Source of the DNA: Verrucomicrobiota bacterium
GTDB taxonomy: Bacteria; Verrucomicrobiota; Verrucomicrobiia; Limisphaerales; SIBE01
Direction of reading: 5' to 3'
DNA length: 59,152 nt
NCBI GenBank assembly: GCA_016209525.1
Contig: JACQWK010000308.1
Coordinates: 1-59,152 of the forward strand
Made by a program: the position numbers and the translations under genes. Of the stretch, positions 26,716-36,223 are shown in pieces (positions within the stretch are counted from its first letter, which is position 1; every line of letters begins with the position of its first letter). Under the pieces are notes generated by a model. The model had not been told where the DNA came from, did not search any database, and was given only the letters and a program-made list of their open reading frames with translations.

Positions 26716-27588
26716 ATGAAGAAGATTAGCCTCAGAGGTCTCGTGACTCCGGTATATCAACGACTCAAACCCCATGCTTTCACACTGATCGAATTGCTCG
26801 TGGTGATCGCCATCATCGCGATTCTGGCAGGGATGCTGTTGCCGGCTCTCTCCAAAGCCAAGGCCAAAGCCCAAGGGATCAAATGCATGAACAATAACAA
26901 GCAACTGGGCCTGGCTTGGATCCTGTATTCTGACGATAATAATGACAAGCTCACCGGCAATCTGGATGGCGGCGAAGCCCAGAGCCCCGTGAACTCGAAC
27001 CGGACGTGGTGTGTCGGATGGCTGGACCTCTCTGGCACGACCCACAATACAAACATCTTCCTCTTAAAGAATTCCCAGCTTGGACCGTACAGCGCTTCCG
27101 TGGATGTCTATAAATGCCCGGCCGATCAAAGCCTGAGCCGCGGGTTGTCCGGTCTGCCGCGAGTGCGCTCGGTTTCTATGAATGCGTATTTGGGAGATCG
27201 CGGCGGACCGTTCTCGGGCGGATATTGGCAGTTCCGAAAGTATAGCCAAATCGCGAATCCGCCCCCCTCACGAACTTGGGTGTTTGTTGACGAGCGAGAA
27301 GACAGTATCAATGACGGGTGGTTCGCCGTGGACATGGATTCGTACGATCCGCGTCGATCCACGGCCCATCGGATCGTGGATTACCCGGCGAGCTATCACA
27401 ACATGGCGGCCGGCTTCGCGTTCGCAGATGGCCACTCGGAAATCCGCAAATGGGTTGATCAGCGCACGGCCCCACGACTTCGAAAGGGCCAACTGCTGTC
27501 GCTCGGTGTTTCCTCTCCCAACAACCGCGATGTGGATTGGCTCCAAGAGCGGACTTCCTCCAAAGTGGCCAATCCGACTCGGTTTTAA
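26716..27588 (+). CDS. Pseudopilin-like protein with prepilin head and H-X-DG tail
   Basis: The 290-residue protein has a type IV prepilin N-terminus: [20 protein letters not shown], with an unusual Ala instead of Gly before the cleavage-site Phe. [20 protein letters not shown] follows, then [13 protein letters not shown], the H-X9-DG motif of the family. In Planctomycetes/Verrucomicrobiota such proteins are exported by a type II secretion/pilus apparatus and many paralogues exist. A paralogue is at 32450. A good terminator follows at 27624-27656. Confidence 0.92.
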   Translation: MKKISLRGLVTPVYQRLKPHAFTLIELLVVIAIIAILAGMLLPALSKAKAKAQGIKCMNNNKQLGLAWILYSDDNNDKLTGNLDGGEAQSPVNSNRTWCVGWLDLSGTTHNTNIFLLKNSQLGPYSASVDVYKCPADQSLSRGLSGLPRVRSVSMNAYLGDRGGPFSGGYWQFRKYSQIANPPPSRTWVFVDEREDSINDGWFAVDMDSYDPRRSTAHRIVDYPASYHNMAAGFAFADGHSEIRKWVDQRTAPRLRKGQLLSLGVSSPNNRDVDWLQERTSSKVANPTRF

Positions 27589-27623
27589 TTGAGGCACTCT
27601 CGTTCAAATTCATAGTTTCAAGC

Positions 27624-27656
27624 AAAATGGTTCGCGTTCACGCGAGCCATTTTTTG
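27624..27656 (+). terminator. Rho-independent terminator
   Basis: The arm aaaatggttcgcg (27624-27636) pairs with cgcgagccatttt (27641-27653) with one G-T pair; the loop is ttca and a T run follows. It ends the pseudopilin gene. Confidence 0.88.
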
Positions 27657-27710
27657 TTGTAAAAGGCGGGGTGCAGCGGCAGGCCACAAGTGCCTCCGGG
27701 CGCTAGTACT

Positions 27711-27812
27711 GTAGCCGCCGACGTGAGGAAGCGGACTTCGATTTGCGATTTACGGTTTACGATTTACGATTTGCCGCTTGCGAATGCCCGCCTCGTCACC
27801 TCGGCGGCTACG
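27711..27812. repeat. Inverted-arm repeat, family A (copy 2)
   Basis: The left arm gtagccgccgacgtgaggaa begins at 27711 and the right arm, ending cctcggcggctacg, closes at 27812. The centre holds gatttacgatttacgattt-type units. It is the best preserved copy together with 4193-4288, and sits 22 bases before the TPR gene. Confidence 0.85.
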
Positions 27813-27834
27813 AACCGACGGTTAGTGGAAAGTT

Positions 27835-29337
27835 GTGAAGATCAGGCTAAGCGGCAAAGATCGAAAGAGCAGCGACGTGGGTGGATTCGACGCCGGTGAA
27901 CCCTCTCATCGCCATGGCCCTGTGCCTAGGCGGAGCTTGTTGGTTGTCACGGCGCTCTGCCTCCTGGCGGTGGCTATTGCCAGTTTCGTTATTGTTCGAA
28001 CCATCCTTCAGCCATCTCCCCCGATCCCAGTGCCAGCCAACCTTGTAAAGCTGGAACCCCAATTGCGAGCCTACATCGTGGAGAAGGTGGATTGGGTGCG
28101 AAAGTCGCCCCGAGACATGAAACGGCACGCCACGCTCGGGATCGTTTACGCGGCGAATTCTCTGTGGCAAGAAGCCAGGATGGCGTTTACCAACGCCGCA
28201 CGCCTGAATCCCCAGGAGCCTCTGGCCCCGATGTACGTCGGCGTGGCAACCCTCGAACTCGGTGAAATCGAAGCCGCCTTGAAGATTTTTCGCCATCTCG
28301 CGGTGCAGTTTCCGAGTTTCGCGCCGGGATTTTATCGCCTCGGTGAAGCGCTCTTGCGGACAGGCGATCCGCGAGGCGCCGAAGACTCCTTCCGCCGTTT
28401 GATCCACCTCGCCCCAAACGAGTGGAGAGGCTACGCAGGCCTCGGAGACGCCAGACTTCGCCAGAACGATCCTGCCGAAGCTTCCGAGTGGTTAAGAAAA
28501 GCTCTGCAGTTGGATCCCAGCTCGAAAATCGCCCATCATCTGCTGGGCCGAGCCTGCCGAGAATTGGGCCGGAACGACGAAGCGGAACTCGAGCTCCTGC
28601 TCGGCCAAAGAGCGGAGGTGTTTCCCATACCCGATGCATGGTCCGAGACCGCGTCGGAGCATATGAAGTTGATTCAAGACCAGCTTGAAGTGGCCAATCA
28701 GTCTTCGCAAGCCGGCAACCCTGGCAAAGCCGTGGAAATCCTTCTCAGAGCCTTGAGCTATAATCCCACCAACGTGACGCTCCTGAACAATTTGGCCATC
28801 GCTTTCAATCGATCTGGCCAACCGCAGAAGGCCTATCCGCTCCTCTCGAAGGTGTTAGAGAGTCACAGCCGGTACCTTCCGGCTTGCATTACCATGTCGT
28901 TCACCAGCCAGATGTTGGGGCGAAACGATGAGGCACTGGCCTACGCGGACCGAGCCATAGCTCTGGACGCCAACACCGCGCAGGCTCACCTGGCGAAGGC
29001 AAATGCCTTGCTCGCCGCAGAGCGTGATGCTGAGGCCATCGCTGCGCTTCAGGACGCGCACCGCTGCGATCCTCAGAATGCGGAAATCTTGGTTGAACTT
29101 GGCGACGTTTATTGGCGCAACTTAAAACAGCCTGGCCAGGCTCGCGAGCATTACCGGCAAGCCGTCCAGTTGAACCGCGCTTTCGTCGGCGCGCACGCTC
29201 GTCTGGCTGAGCTTGCCATTGAACGGGGTGATTCGGTCGAAGCCGGCGCCGCTATTGACATGCTCCGAAAGTTGGCGCCGACCGAGCCGGGATTGTCCGT
29301 GCTCGAACGCCGCTTGAACAAGCTTGCCAAGCAGTAG
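27835..29337 (+). CDS. Membrane-anchored TPR protein
   Basis: The 500-residue protein uses a GTG start at 27835. A transmembrane segment (LLVVTALCLLAVAIASFVIV) spans about residues 35-57, then about nine TPR units follow, for example ALKIFRHLAVQFPSFAPGFY, DSFRRLIHLAPNEWRGYAGL and EWLRKALQLDPSSKIAHHLL. It should be a periplasmic-facing scaffold. The UnbV/FG-GAP gene follows after 205 bases (or about 320 from its likely ATG), and TPR genes of this type are often paired with such genes. The promoter must lie in or beyond the family A element. Confidence 0.9.
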   Translation: MKIRLSGKDRKSSDVGGFDAGEPSHRHGPVPRRSLLVVTALCLLAVAIASFVIVRTILQPSPPIPVPANLVKLEPQLRAYIVEKVDWVRKSPRDMKRHATLGIVYAANSLWQEARMAFTNAARLNPQEPLAPMYVGVATLELGEIEAALKIFRHLAVQFPSFAPGFYRLGEALLRTGDPRGAEDSFRRLIHLAPNEWRGYAGLGDARLRQNDPAEASEWLRKALQLDPSSKIAHHLLGRACRELGRNDEAELELLLGQRAEVFPIPDAWSETASEHMKLIQDQLEVANQSSQAGNPGKAVEILLRALSYNPTNVTLLNNLAIAFNRSGQPQKAYPLLSKVLESHSRYLPACITMSFTSQMLGRNDEALAYADRAIALDANTAQAHLAKANALLAAERDAEAIAALQDAHRCDPQNAEILVELGDVYWRNLKQPGQAREHYRQAVQLNRAFVGAHARLAELAIERGDSVEAGAAIDMLRKLAPTEPGLSVLERRLNKLAKQ

Positions 29338-29446
29338 CGCGGCATTTCGGCCACGCATTGGGACCATGAACCTCACTGACTCTGACTGGCTCCCTGTCCC
29401 CCTCCCCCCGGCTCCACTGCTGTTGAAATAAGGACAGTCCGATGTT

Positions 29447-29527
29447 TCTTGCTCTTCCTCCTGCTCTTAATCTTACTCTGCAACTTCCAGGAGAGAGTAA
29501 GACTACGAGCAAGAGCAAGAGCAAGAT
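29447..29527. repeat. Inverted repeat of gctctt/aagagc units
   Basis: The left arm tcttgctcttcctcctgctc (29447-29466, continuing to 29479) mirrors the right arm at 29493-29527, which ends caagagcaagagcaagatg. It separates the TPR and FG-GAP genes. Confidence 0.8.
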
Positions 29528-29573
29528 GTCTTCGGCACAAACGTGAGCCCGTCCTCAATTCAACACCAGTGCA

Positions 29574-29700
29574 TCCCGGCTCTCTCCCCTTGGGAGAGGG
29601 AGACCTGTCCGCGGCGCGCGGAAAAGCTGTCGCCCCTTGATTGGCTGGGCGTGGAGATGGCGATTCCCCCTCCTTGGGGTCAGGGTGAGGGGAAACGAAC
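29574..29700. repeat. ctctcccctt...gagagggag repeat
   Basis: gctctctccccttgggagag begins near 29578 and gggtcagggtgagggg ends near 29695. The same type is at 31617-31756, 38093-38285, 13893-13922 and the last bases (59121-59152). It overlaps the possible start of the FG-GAP gene, which makes that start doubtful. Confidence 0.7.
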
Positions 29701-31543
29701 CTTCGGATGGCACCAGCGGCGCGGGCTTATTTCCAACGCGTCGGGAGTCCAAGATTCCCATCCCGGCGCGTTTTCCCGCTCAATCAGATTCGCGGTCGAT
29801 GACGGAACGACGCGCCAAATTTCATGCCCAGCCACGACGCACGCCGCGGCATTGTTATGCGGGCTCCTTCTTTGCTTCTTCGCGGCAGGCTGTTCCGACC
29901 ATCCTTCGGCTCCGTCGCCGCGAGAAGCCAATCCTGCGGCACCGGACAAACCTGAAGTTTGGTTTGAAGAAACCGCCGCCGAGGCCGGCGCCACTTTCCG
30001 GCATTCGTCCGGCGCGTCAGGCCGTTTCTGGATGCCCGAAAGCATGTGCGGAGGCGTCGGCCTGCTGGACTTCGACGGAGACGGACTTCTCGACCTGTAT
30101 TGCGTAAACGGGGGCTCTCTCGACCCCGGCGCATCGAAGCGCTCCGGAAACAGACTTTATCGAAATCTGGGCTTATGGAAATTTGAAGACGTCACGGAAC
30201 GCGCCGGAGTCGCCGGCCGCGGTGAGTACGGGATGGGCTGCGCTTGCGCCGATTACGACAACGACGGCGACACGGACATTTACGTGACGAACGTCGGTCC
30301 GAATATCCTTTACCGGAACAACGGTGATGGAACATTCACCGACGCGACCCAGACGGCTGGCGTTGGGGATGCGTCCTGGAGCACCAGCGCGGCATTTTTT
30401 GATTACGACGGCGACGGCCATCTCGATCTCATTGTCGCCAACTACGTCAACTGGTCGCGCGCGCGCGAACTCGAATGCGTTTCCCACGGAGGCTTGAGGG
30501 ATTACTGCTCGCCGATGAATTACAAAGCGCCGTCAATGGATACGCTCTATCACAACAAGGGCGATGGAACTTTCGAGAACGTCACTCAGGGAGCCGGACT
30601 GGCCAAGGCTTATGGAAATGGGTTGGGAGTCGGCTGCGCCGATTTTGACGGCGACGGGCGCCTGGACATGTTCATCGCCAACGACGCCATGCCCAACCAG
30701 CTTTGGCTCAATCAGGGCAACGGGAAGTTTGCAGACCAGGCCATGATCCGCGGCTGCGCGGTGAACAGCTACGGCGTGACCCGCGCCGGCATGGGGGTCG
30801 CCGTGGTGGATCTCCAGCAGGACGGCTGGCTGGACATTTTCGTGACGCACCTTGTCGGCGAAGGAAACGGCCTTTTCCAGAATCGCAAAGGCTATTTCAC
30901 CGACGTGCAACAGAGGAACGGCCCTGGCTCGGCGAGCTACCCATTCACCGGCTTCGGAGTCGGCTTCGCCGATTTCGACCACGACGGCAATTTGGACTTG
31001 TACGTGGCTAACGGGAGAGTAAAGTACGGCCCCCAACAACCCGATCCCAAAGACCCGTATGCCGAGCCCGACACGCTGCTGCGTGGCGTGGGAAATGGGG
31101 AGTTCGAGGAACTGAAACCGCAGGCAGGCGTCGGGCGCCCGTTGGTCGCTACCGGTCGGGGAGCGGCGTTCGGCGACCTGGACAATGACGGAGACATCGA
31201 CATCGCTGTGGTCAATCGGGACGGGCCGTTGCACCTGCTGAGGAATGTGGCGCCAAAACGCGGCGAGTGGATCACGTTCCGCGTATTGCGGCGAAACCGG
31301 ACGGAAGCGATCAACGCGCTTCTCCGTGTCGAAGCCGGGAGCAAGGTTTGCTGGGCTCAAGTGCTCCCCAATCAGAGCTACTGTTCGAGCAACGATCCGA
31401 GAGTCCATTTCGGCCTCGGTCCTCAACAGAGCGTCGAACGAGTTGTGGTTCGCTGGCCTGATGGCGCCGAAGAAATTTTCGGCCCTTTCGCAACTGGGTG
31501 GCAGCATGAAATCAAGGAGGGAACCGGGAGCCTGAGTCAGTGA
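29657..31543 (+). CDS. FG-GAP/UnbV (ASPIC) repeat lipoprotein
   Basis: The protein has seven or more VCBS/FG-GAP-like calcium motifs such as FDGDGLLDLYCVNGG, YDNDGDTDIYVTNVG, YDGDGHLDLIVANYV, FDGDGRLDMFIAND and FDHDGNLDLYVANG. They fold as a beta-propeller. The C-terminal UnbV/ASPIC domain ends SVERVVVRWPDGAEEIFG. A lipoprotein signal LLCGLLLCFFAAGC lies at about bases 29843-29890. The chosen ATG at 29657 leaves about 60 residues before this signal, which is unnatural; the ATG at 29799 starts a proper basic head (MTERRAKFHAQPRR) but in the +1 frame, so a frameshift near 29845-29870 is possible. Start therefore uncertain. Family members act outside the cytoplasm, with unknown role. Confidence 0.85.
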   Translation: MAIPPPWGQGEGKRTFGWHQRRGLISNASGVQDSHPGAFSRSIRFAVDDGTTRQISCPATTHAAALLCGLLLCFFAAGCSDHPSAPSPREANPAAPDKPEVWFEETAAEAGATFRHSSGASGRFWMPESMCGGVGLLDFDGDGLLDLYCVNGGSLDPGASKRSGNRLYRNLGLWKFEDVTERAGVAGRGEYGMGCACADYDNDGDTDIYVTNVGPNILYRNNGDGTFTDATQTAGVGDASWSTSAAFFDYDGDGHLDLIVANYVNWSRARELECVSHGGLRDYCSPMNYKAPSMDTLYHNKGDGTFENVTQGAGLAKAYGNGLGVGCADFDGDGRLDMFIANDAMPNQLWLNQGNGKFADQAMIRGCAVNSYGVTRAGMGVAVVDLQQDGWLDIFVTHLVGEGNGLFQNRKGYFTDVQQRNGPGSASYPFTGFGVGFADFDHDGNLDLYVANGRVKYGPQQPDPKDPYAEPDTLLRGVGNGEFEELKPQAGVGRPLVATGRGAAFGDLDNDGDIDIAVVNRDGPLHLLRNVAPKRGEWITFRVLRRNRTEAINALLRVEAGSKVCWAQVLPNQSYCSSNDPRVHFGLGPQQSVERVVVRWPDGAEEIFGPFATGWQHEIKEGTGSLSQ

Positions 31544-31616
31544 TCGTTCCCCAGGAGGCTCCGGGCTCCTGTTCCCGCGGAATGACCTTGGCCTTGCTCG
31601 CCTCGTCCGACAGGTC

Positions 31617-31756
31617 CTTCCCCCTCACCCCAGCCCTCTCCCCACGGGAGAGGGAGCGACGTTCGCCACGTGCGAAAATGCTCAGCAATCCCGGATCGGC
31701 CAAACGCAATGGCGCTGATTCCCTCTCCTTGGGGAGAGGGCCAGGGTGAGGGGAAC
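31617..31756. repeat. ctctcccc / ggggagag repeat pair
   Basis: cccctcaccccagccctctc begins near 31620 and a mirrored ctccttggggagagggccag lies near 31725, ending gggtgaggggaac. It sits in the gap between the FG-GAP and HEAT genes. Confidence 0.75.
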
Positions 31757-31819
31757 AGGGGCCAGTCAAATACCATGGGCGTCGAGTTCTTGCCGGTGGG
31801 ATCAAGAGTCTTGAGGATT

Positions 31820-31887
31820 GAACAGGAGGAAACGGAGAGCACAGAGGACGGAGACAATCTCTCCGTTTTCTCCGTTTCCTCCTGTTC
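31820..31887. repeat. Inverted repeat gaacaggaggaaacggag
   Basis: The 18-base left arm gaacaggaggaaacggag (31820-31837) has a perfect mirror ctccgtttcctcctgttc (31870-31887). Between them lie cagaggacgg and partial units. It is intergenic, upstream of the HEAT-repeat lipoprotein. Confidence 0.85.
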
Positions 31888-31982
31888 CCAAAACCCGAAG
31901 GTACGGGGCTCCAGGTGCAGGGCGCAGATGAGACAGGATTTGAGCTTGAAGGCTTCAGGTGCCGCTCGTAAAGTTCCACTCC

Positions 31983-32414
31983 ATGAAAACGTCCCCCTCC
32001 ACACTTATTGCGACGCTTCTCGCGGTTTTGACTTCGTGCCTCTTTGTGGGTTGCGGCCAACCGGAAGCCAAGGTCGATGTCTCGGCTCAAATCGCCGGTT
32101 TGAAAAGCAATAACAAAGACGCACGGATCAATGCGTGTGTCGAACTCGCCAAGGCCGGCCCGAAAGCGGCGCCCGCTGTGCCCGACCTAATCCCGCTGCT
32201 CAAGGACTCGGATGCGGAGACTCGCCGGCTCGCCGCCTATACGATCATGGAGATTGGAGAAGCGGCCAAAGCGGCGATCCCGGCCGTGAAAGCAATGTTC
32301 AACGACTCTGATTTTACGGTCGCACAACAAGCCCTCAATACGCTGCGGGCCATCGACCCGACCGCTAAAGACCTGAAATCCATTCCGAACATACAGACCG
32401 GCGTGAAGCCTTGA
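31983..32414 (+). CDS. HEAT-repeat lipoprotein
   Basis: The 143-residue protein from the ATG at 31983 has a lipobox, SCLFVGCGQPE, and two or three HEAT-like helical pairs (LAKAGPKAAPAVPDLIPLLK, IGEAAKAAIPAVKAMF). It should be anchored on the periplasmic face. It sits directly before the second pseudopilin. Partner unknown. The longer start at 31959 adds no good residues. Confidence 0.85.
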   Translation: MKTSPSTLIATLLAVLTSCLFVGCGQPEAKVDVSAQIAGLKSNNKDARINACVELAKAGPKAAPAVPDLIPLLKDSDAETRRLAAYTIMEIGEAAKAAIPAVKAMFNDSDFTVAQQALNTLRAIDPTAKDLKSIPNIQTGVKP

Positions 32415-32449
32415 AACGTTTGATCCCTCCTCAGCAGAATGAATAAACT

Positions 32450-33331
32450 ATGAACATCCTCCATCCCACCGGCAGCCAAACCACCATGATGAACCGTCGC
32501 ACTCCATCCGGCTTTACGCTGATCGAATTGCTGGTCGTCATCGCCATCATCGCGATTCTGGCTGGCATGCTCCTGCCGGCCTTGGCCAAGGCCAAGACCA
32601 AGGCCCAAGGCATCATGTGCATGAACAATACGAAACAGCTCATGCTCGCTTGGCAGATGTATAACGGTGACAGCGACGATCGAATCGTCATGAGCTTCCA
32701 CGGCGGAAGCACGGCCAGCTTCGCCAACGATCCCCGGAACGCACCGTGGGTCATTGGATGGCTGGATTGGGGAACCTCTCAAGACAACACCAACCTCCTT
32801 TACCTCATCGATGAGAAGTACTCGAAACTCGCCAAGTACTTCGGCAACACCAAAAACGTCTTCAAATGCCCGGCCGACATCTACATCAGCCCGGCCCAAA
32901 GAAACAAAGGGTGGAAGGAGCGCGTCCGAAGCATGTCCGGCAACATCGGAATCGGAGACGGCAACGCGGAGACCGGTCCTTGGGAATCCATCTACAAACA
33001 CATCCGGAAAACTTCCGAGTTCATTTACCCCGGTCCGTCCGAGACGTGGGTCTATCTCGACGAGCATCCGGACAGCATCAACGACGCGGGCTTCTTCAAT
33101 CCGCGCGTGAGCAGTTGGATCGACCAGCCGGCCACCTACCACAACGGAGCGTGCGGGCTTTCCTTTGCCGATGGTCACTCCGAGGTCCACAAATGGATCG
33201 GCTCGCTCAAGCAAACCAGGGCGCAAAAGGTGAAGATCACCACCTCCGTCGATGCTCCGTCCAGAACTGGCGACCCGGACATCCATTGGCTTAGTTACCG
33301 TGGCGGGCGTGTTTCCGAGCGGAGCTACTAA
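32450..33331 (+). CDS. Pseudopilin-like protein, paralogue of 26716
   Basis: The 293-residue protein has a canonical prepilin motif, [19 protein letters not shown], with Gly before the processed Phe, followed by [20 protein letters not shown]. The body ends with [20 protein letters not shown]. It is close to the protein at 26716-27588 ([14 protein letters not shown] versus [14 protein letters not shown]). Cleavage would be after Gly 21 or thereabouts. An ATG at 32450 is used; a second ATG at 32486-32489 would shorten the leader. It should be processed by a prepilin peptidase not seen here. Confidence 0.92.
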   Translation: MNILHPTGSQTTMMNRRTPSGFTLIELLVVIAIIAILAGMLLPALAKAKTKAQGIMCMNNTKQLMLAWQMYNGDSDDRIVMSFHGGSTASFANDPRNAPWVIGWLDWGTSQDNTNLLYLIDEKYSKLAKYFGNTKNVFKCPADIYISPAQRNKGWKERVRSMSGNIGIGDGNAETGPWESIYKHIRKTSEFIYPGPSETWVYLDEHPDSINDAGFFNPRVSSWIDQPATYHNGACGLSFADGHSEVHKWIGSLKQTRAQKVKITTSVDAPSRTGDPDIHWLSYRGGRVSERSY

Positions 33332-33721
33332 GCTGCCGGACTTCGGAGCACACATTTGGAACCTACAGAGGGGACCGTGGGATGGACTACACGCGGAAGG
33401 TTTGTAGTCCCGCCTTTAGGCGGCCCGAACCGGCTAAAGCCGCGACTACAAACGCCGACCGGTCGTTCATCCAACGGTCTCGTCAATAACCCATGAACTC
33501 GCCACGGAGTGGCGGAAGACAGTAGCCCACGGCTCGCGCCATGGGCTACGTACTGGCGCTGCTCCGCAGCTATTTGCAGCCTTCTCAAAAGCTGAATCGC
33601 GCCCCACCGCAACATTTTTTTGACTCTATCCTTCCGCTTCCTCTAATCTCTGGCGTTGTAGGATTCCTTCGCTGACCGTCCGCTCAACCCAGGCGGTGAG
33701 AAATTGCAACGTCGTGCTGTT
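33332..33721. repeat. Gap with two repeat types
   Basis: No gene is seen. The arms tttgtagtcccgcctttagg (33401-33420) and the mirror ending gactacaaa (33430-33452) form one palindromic repeat. A cccacggctcgcgccatggg unit at 33526-33545 is related to the one at 1446-1465. The start region of the DUF4623 gene follows. Confidence 0.75.
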
Positions 33722-36223
33722 ATGAATAAATCGTTCTCTATCCAACGCGCGCTGTTCCGAGTGAAGTCTGCCACCCGAGCCGCGCAAATCGCTTTGGTCT
33801 TTATCACACTTATCGCTGTTCTTCGTACTCGATCGGACGAACTCGCCCCGCTCTGGCAGTTGGCCCCAGGCGACAGGCTTTCCGTGACCACCGGCAATAC
33901 TGAACGCGGCTTGGCCTTCAATCCGGCCACGACCAATCTCATCGCGATCAGCCGGGCCGGCGGCCTAAACGTCCTCGTTCTGGACGCCGCGACCGGCACA
34001 GAATTTCGCGCGCTGAACGTTGACGGAGTAGCCGGAGGAACGTTTGCCGTGAGCATGGTTGGGGTGTCCGATGACGGGGTAGTCTATGCCGCCAATCTTT
34101 CCACAAGCACGACCGCGCCCAATTTCAAAATCTACCGCTGGTCGAGCGACCTCGCGGACACGGCTCCGACACTCGCGTTCGACGGCGACCCGGCGGGCGT
34201 AGATCCTGCAACCAGCGCGAGCAAGAATGTTCAGCGTTGGGGCGATTCGTTCGATGTGCGCGGGTCGGGCCCGAATACCATGATCGTCGCCGCCTCGCGC
34301 GCAAGCCCGGCGGTGGCGGTCTTCACCACGACCGATGGCCAGACGTTCGCTTCCACGCTCATCGCAAACGCGTCTGCGAGTGCTGGGAGCCTGGGCATCG
34401 CCTTTGGCGAAGGCAACAGGCTCTGGGTCAAAGTCGCCGGCGGAGCTCTCCGCCACGTGGAATTCAACCTCGCCACAGGCCAGGCCACTTTGATCAAAGA
34501 ATACACGGAGCCCGTGTTTCCGGGCACCGCGCCCGTCATCGGCGTCCAGCCCGCCAAAAAACTGATCGGCGCGTTCACCGTTGCCACGCCGGACCAGTTT
34601 CGCCTTTATGATTTTACGAATCCCGGCGACCTGGTGTTAGTCGATCAGGAAAATCTCCCGACCGACAACGCCAACGGCAACGGTGTCGGCTCGGTGGATT
34701 TTGGGAACGTTTCCGGAACCAACGCGGTCTTTGTATTGGACACGAACAACGGGATTGTGGCCTACCGCATAGTTCCAACTCCGGCGACTCCCCCTGCCAT
34801 TCTCACCCTACCGCAAAGCCAAACTGTGATCGAAGGCGCCGCGGCTTCGTTCAGTGTCGCGGCGCAAGGCACGGCGCCTTTGCGCTATCAATGGCAGTTC
34901 CAAGAAGCCGATCTCCCAGGCGCAACCAATTCGACCCTTTTGCTGACCAACGTCCAATTGTCCGCTTCCGGCAACTACCGTGTCCAAGTCAGCAATCCCG
35001 GCGGATCGGTGACCAGCACGAATGCGGTTCTGACCGTGAATGTCCGAACAGACGTGCTCGGCCCGCTCTGGAAGCTGGCGCCGGGAGATCGGCCCTACGT
35101 GAATACCGACGGCAGCCAGCGGGGTCTCGCCTACAATCCGGCGACCGGAAATGTTCTGTTGGTGAGCCGGACCGGAGGGAACAAGATCTACGTGCTCGAT
35201 GGAAAGACGGGCGCCGAATTGCGGCAGCTCAATGTCGATCCCAGTGTCGTGTCCGGCGGGACATTCGCCGTGAATATGATTGGCGTCGCAGACGACGGAG
35301 TCGTGTATGCCGCCAATTTGGTCACGGACAGCTCCGCGGCCGCATTTGCGATTTATCGCTGGGAAAACGACAGCGCCGGCGCCACGCCGGCGGTGGCATT
35401 CACCGGCGATCCGAGCGGAGGCGACGCGGATACGGCCAATCGCCGCTTCGGCGACTCGTTCGACGTGCGTGGCTCCGGCAGGAACACGCAAATTCTTGCC
35501 GCCTCGCGCAACGGCAAGACCGCCGTGATTTTCACGACCACGGACGGCGCGAATTTCACATCGTCAGTCATTACAACCGATGCCGCGGCCGGCGACTTTG
35601 GCTTGGGCGTCGCGTTCGGCGTTGGCAATAGCTTTTGGGGTACGGCCTCTGGGCGTCCGCTTCGGTTGATTGACTTCGATCTCGCCGCAGGCACCGGTGC
35701 AACACGGCACACGCTCGGCGCGGCTGCTCTTCCCGTTGCTGTGACTACGATTGCGGTGGACCCCGCCAACAATCTGCTCGCAGGCATCGCGGTCGAGACT
35801 CCGGACAGCCTGCGTCTTTACCGGGTCGCGGACCTCCCAAACCCGCCCACGCTGGTCGAGCAAGAGCTCTTTCCAACGGACAACCCAAATGCCAATGGCA
35901 CCGGATCAGCCGACTTTGGAGGCGGACGGTTGTACGCGCTGAATTCGAACAACGGGCTGCTGGCCTTCACGGTCAACACGGCGCCAACGGGCACAGTCAT
36001 TCCGGCGGCTCTACGCTCGCCTGCACGCCAGCCGAGCGGAACCTTCCAATTCACGCTGGCGGGTTCCGCAGGAGCCTCCTACGTCGTGGAATTCACCTCC
36101 GATTTCAAGGCTTGGCTGCCGGTGTCAACGAACACCGCCGGCGCGGGCGGTACCGTTCAAATCTCTGATCCGTCGGCGAGCGCCGCGAGTGCGCGATTCT
36201 ACCGCGCTGTGATCAAACGGTGA
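33722..36223 (+). CDS. Secreted DUF4623-Ig-DUF4623 protein
   Basis: From the ATG at 33722 the protein is 833 residues with an N-terminal membrane/signal segment (AAQIALVFITLIAVLRT). Residues about 40-350 and 445-750 are two copies of one unit: PLWQLAPGDRLSV/ERGLAFNPATTNL/GGTFAVSMVGVSDDGVVYAANL against PLWKLAPGDRPYV/RGLAYNPATGNV/GGTFAVNMIGVADDGVVYAANL. They resemble a beta-propeller. Between them is an Ig-like domain (YQWQFQEADLPGA ... NYRVQVSN). The tail GASYVVEFTSDFKAWLPV is typical of Verrucomicrobiota secreted proteins. Function unknown; cell-surface adhesion or glycan binding is inference. The TTG 18 bases upstream is less likely. Confidence 0.88.
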   Translation: MNKSFSIQRALFRVKSATRAAQIALVFITLIAVLRTRSDELAPLWQLAPGDRLSVTTGNTERGLAFNPATTNLIAISRAGGLNVLVLDAATGTEFRALNVDGVAGGTFAVSMVGVSDDGVVYAANLSTSTTAPNFKIYRWSSDLADTAPTLAFDGDPAGVDPATSASKNVQRWGDSFDVRGSGPNTMIVAASRASPAVAVFTTTDGQTFASTLIANASASAGSLGIAFGEGNRLWVKVAGGALRHVEFNLATGQATLIKEYTEPVFPGTAPVIGVQPAKKLIGAFTVATPDQFRLYDFTNPGDLVLVDQENLPTDNANGNGVGSVDFGNVSGTNAVFVLDTNNGIVAYRIVPTPATPPAILTLPQSQTVIEGAAASFSVAAQGTAPLRYQWQFQEADLPGATNSTLLLTNVQLSASGNYRVQVSNPGGSVTSTNAVLTVNVRTDVLGPLWKLAPGDRPYVNTDGSQRGLAYNPATGNVLLVSRTGGNKIYVLDGKTGAELRQLNVDPSVVSGGTFAVNMIGVADDGVVYAANLVTDSSAAAFAIYRWENDSAGATPAVAFTGDPSGGDADTANRRFGDSFDVRGSGRNTQILAASRNGKTAVIFTTTDGANFTSSVITTDAAAGDFGLGVAFGVGNSFWGTASGRPLRLIDFDLAAGTGATRHTLGAAALPVAVTTIAVDPANNLLAGIAVETPDSLRLYRVADLPNPPTLVEQELFPTDNPNANGTGSADFGGGRLYALNSNNGLLAFTVNTAPTGTVIPAALRSPARQPSGTFQFTLAGSAGASYVVEFTSDFKAWLPVSTNTAGAGGTVQISDPSASAASARFYRAVIKR

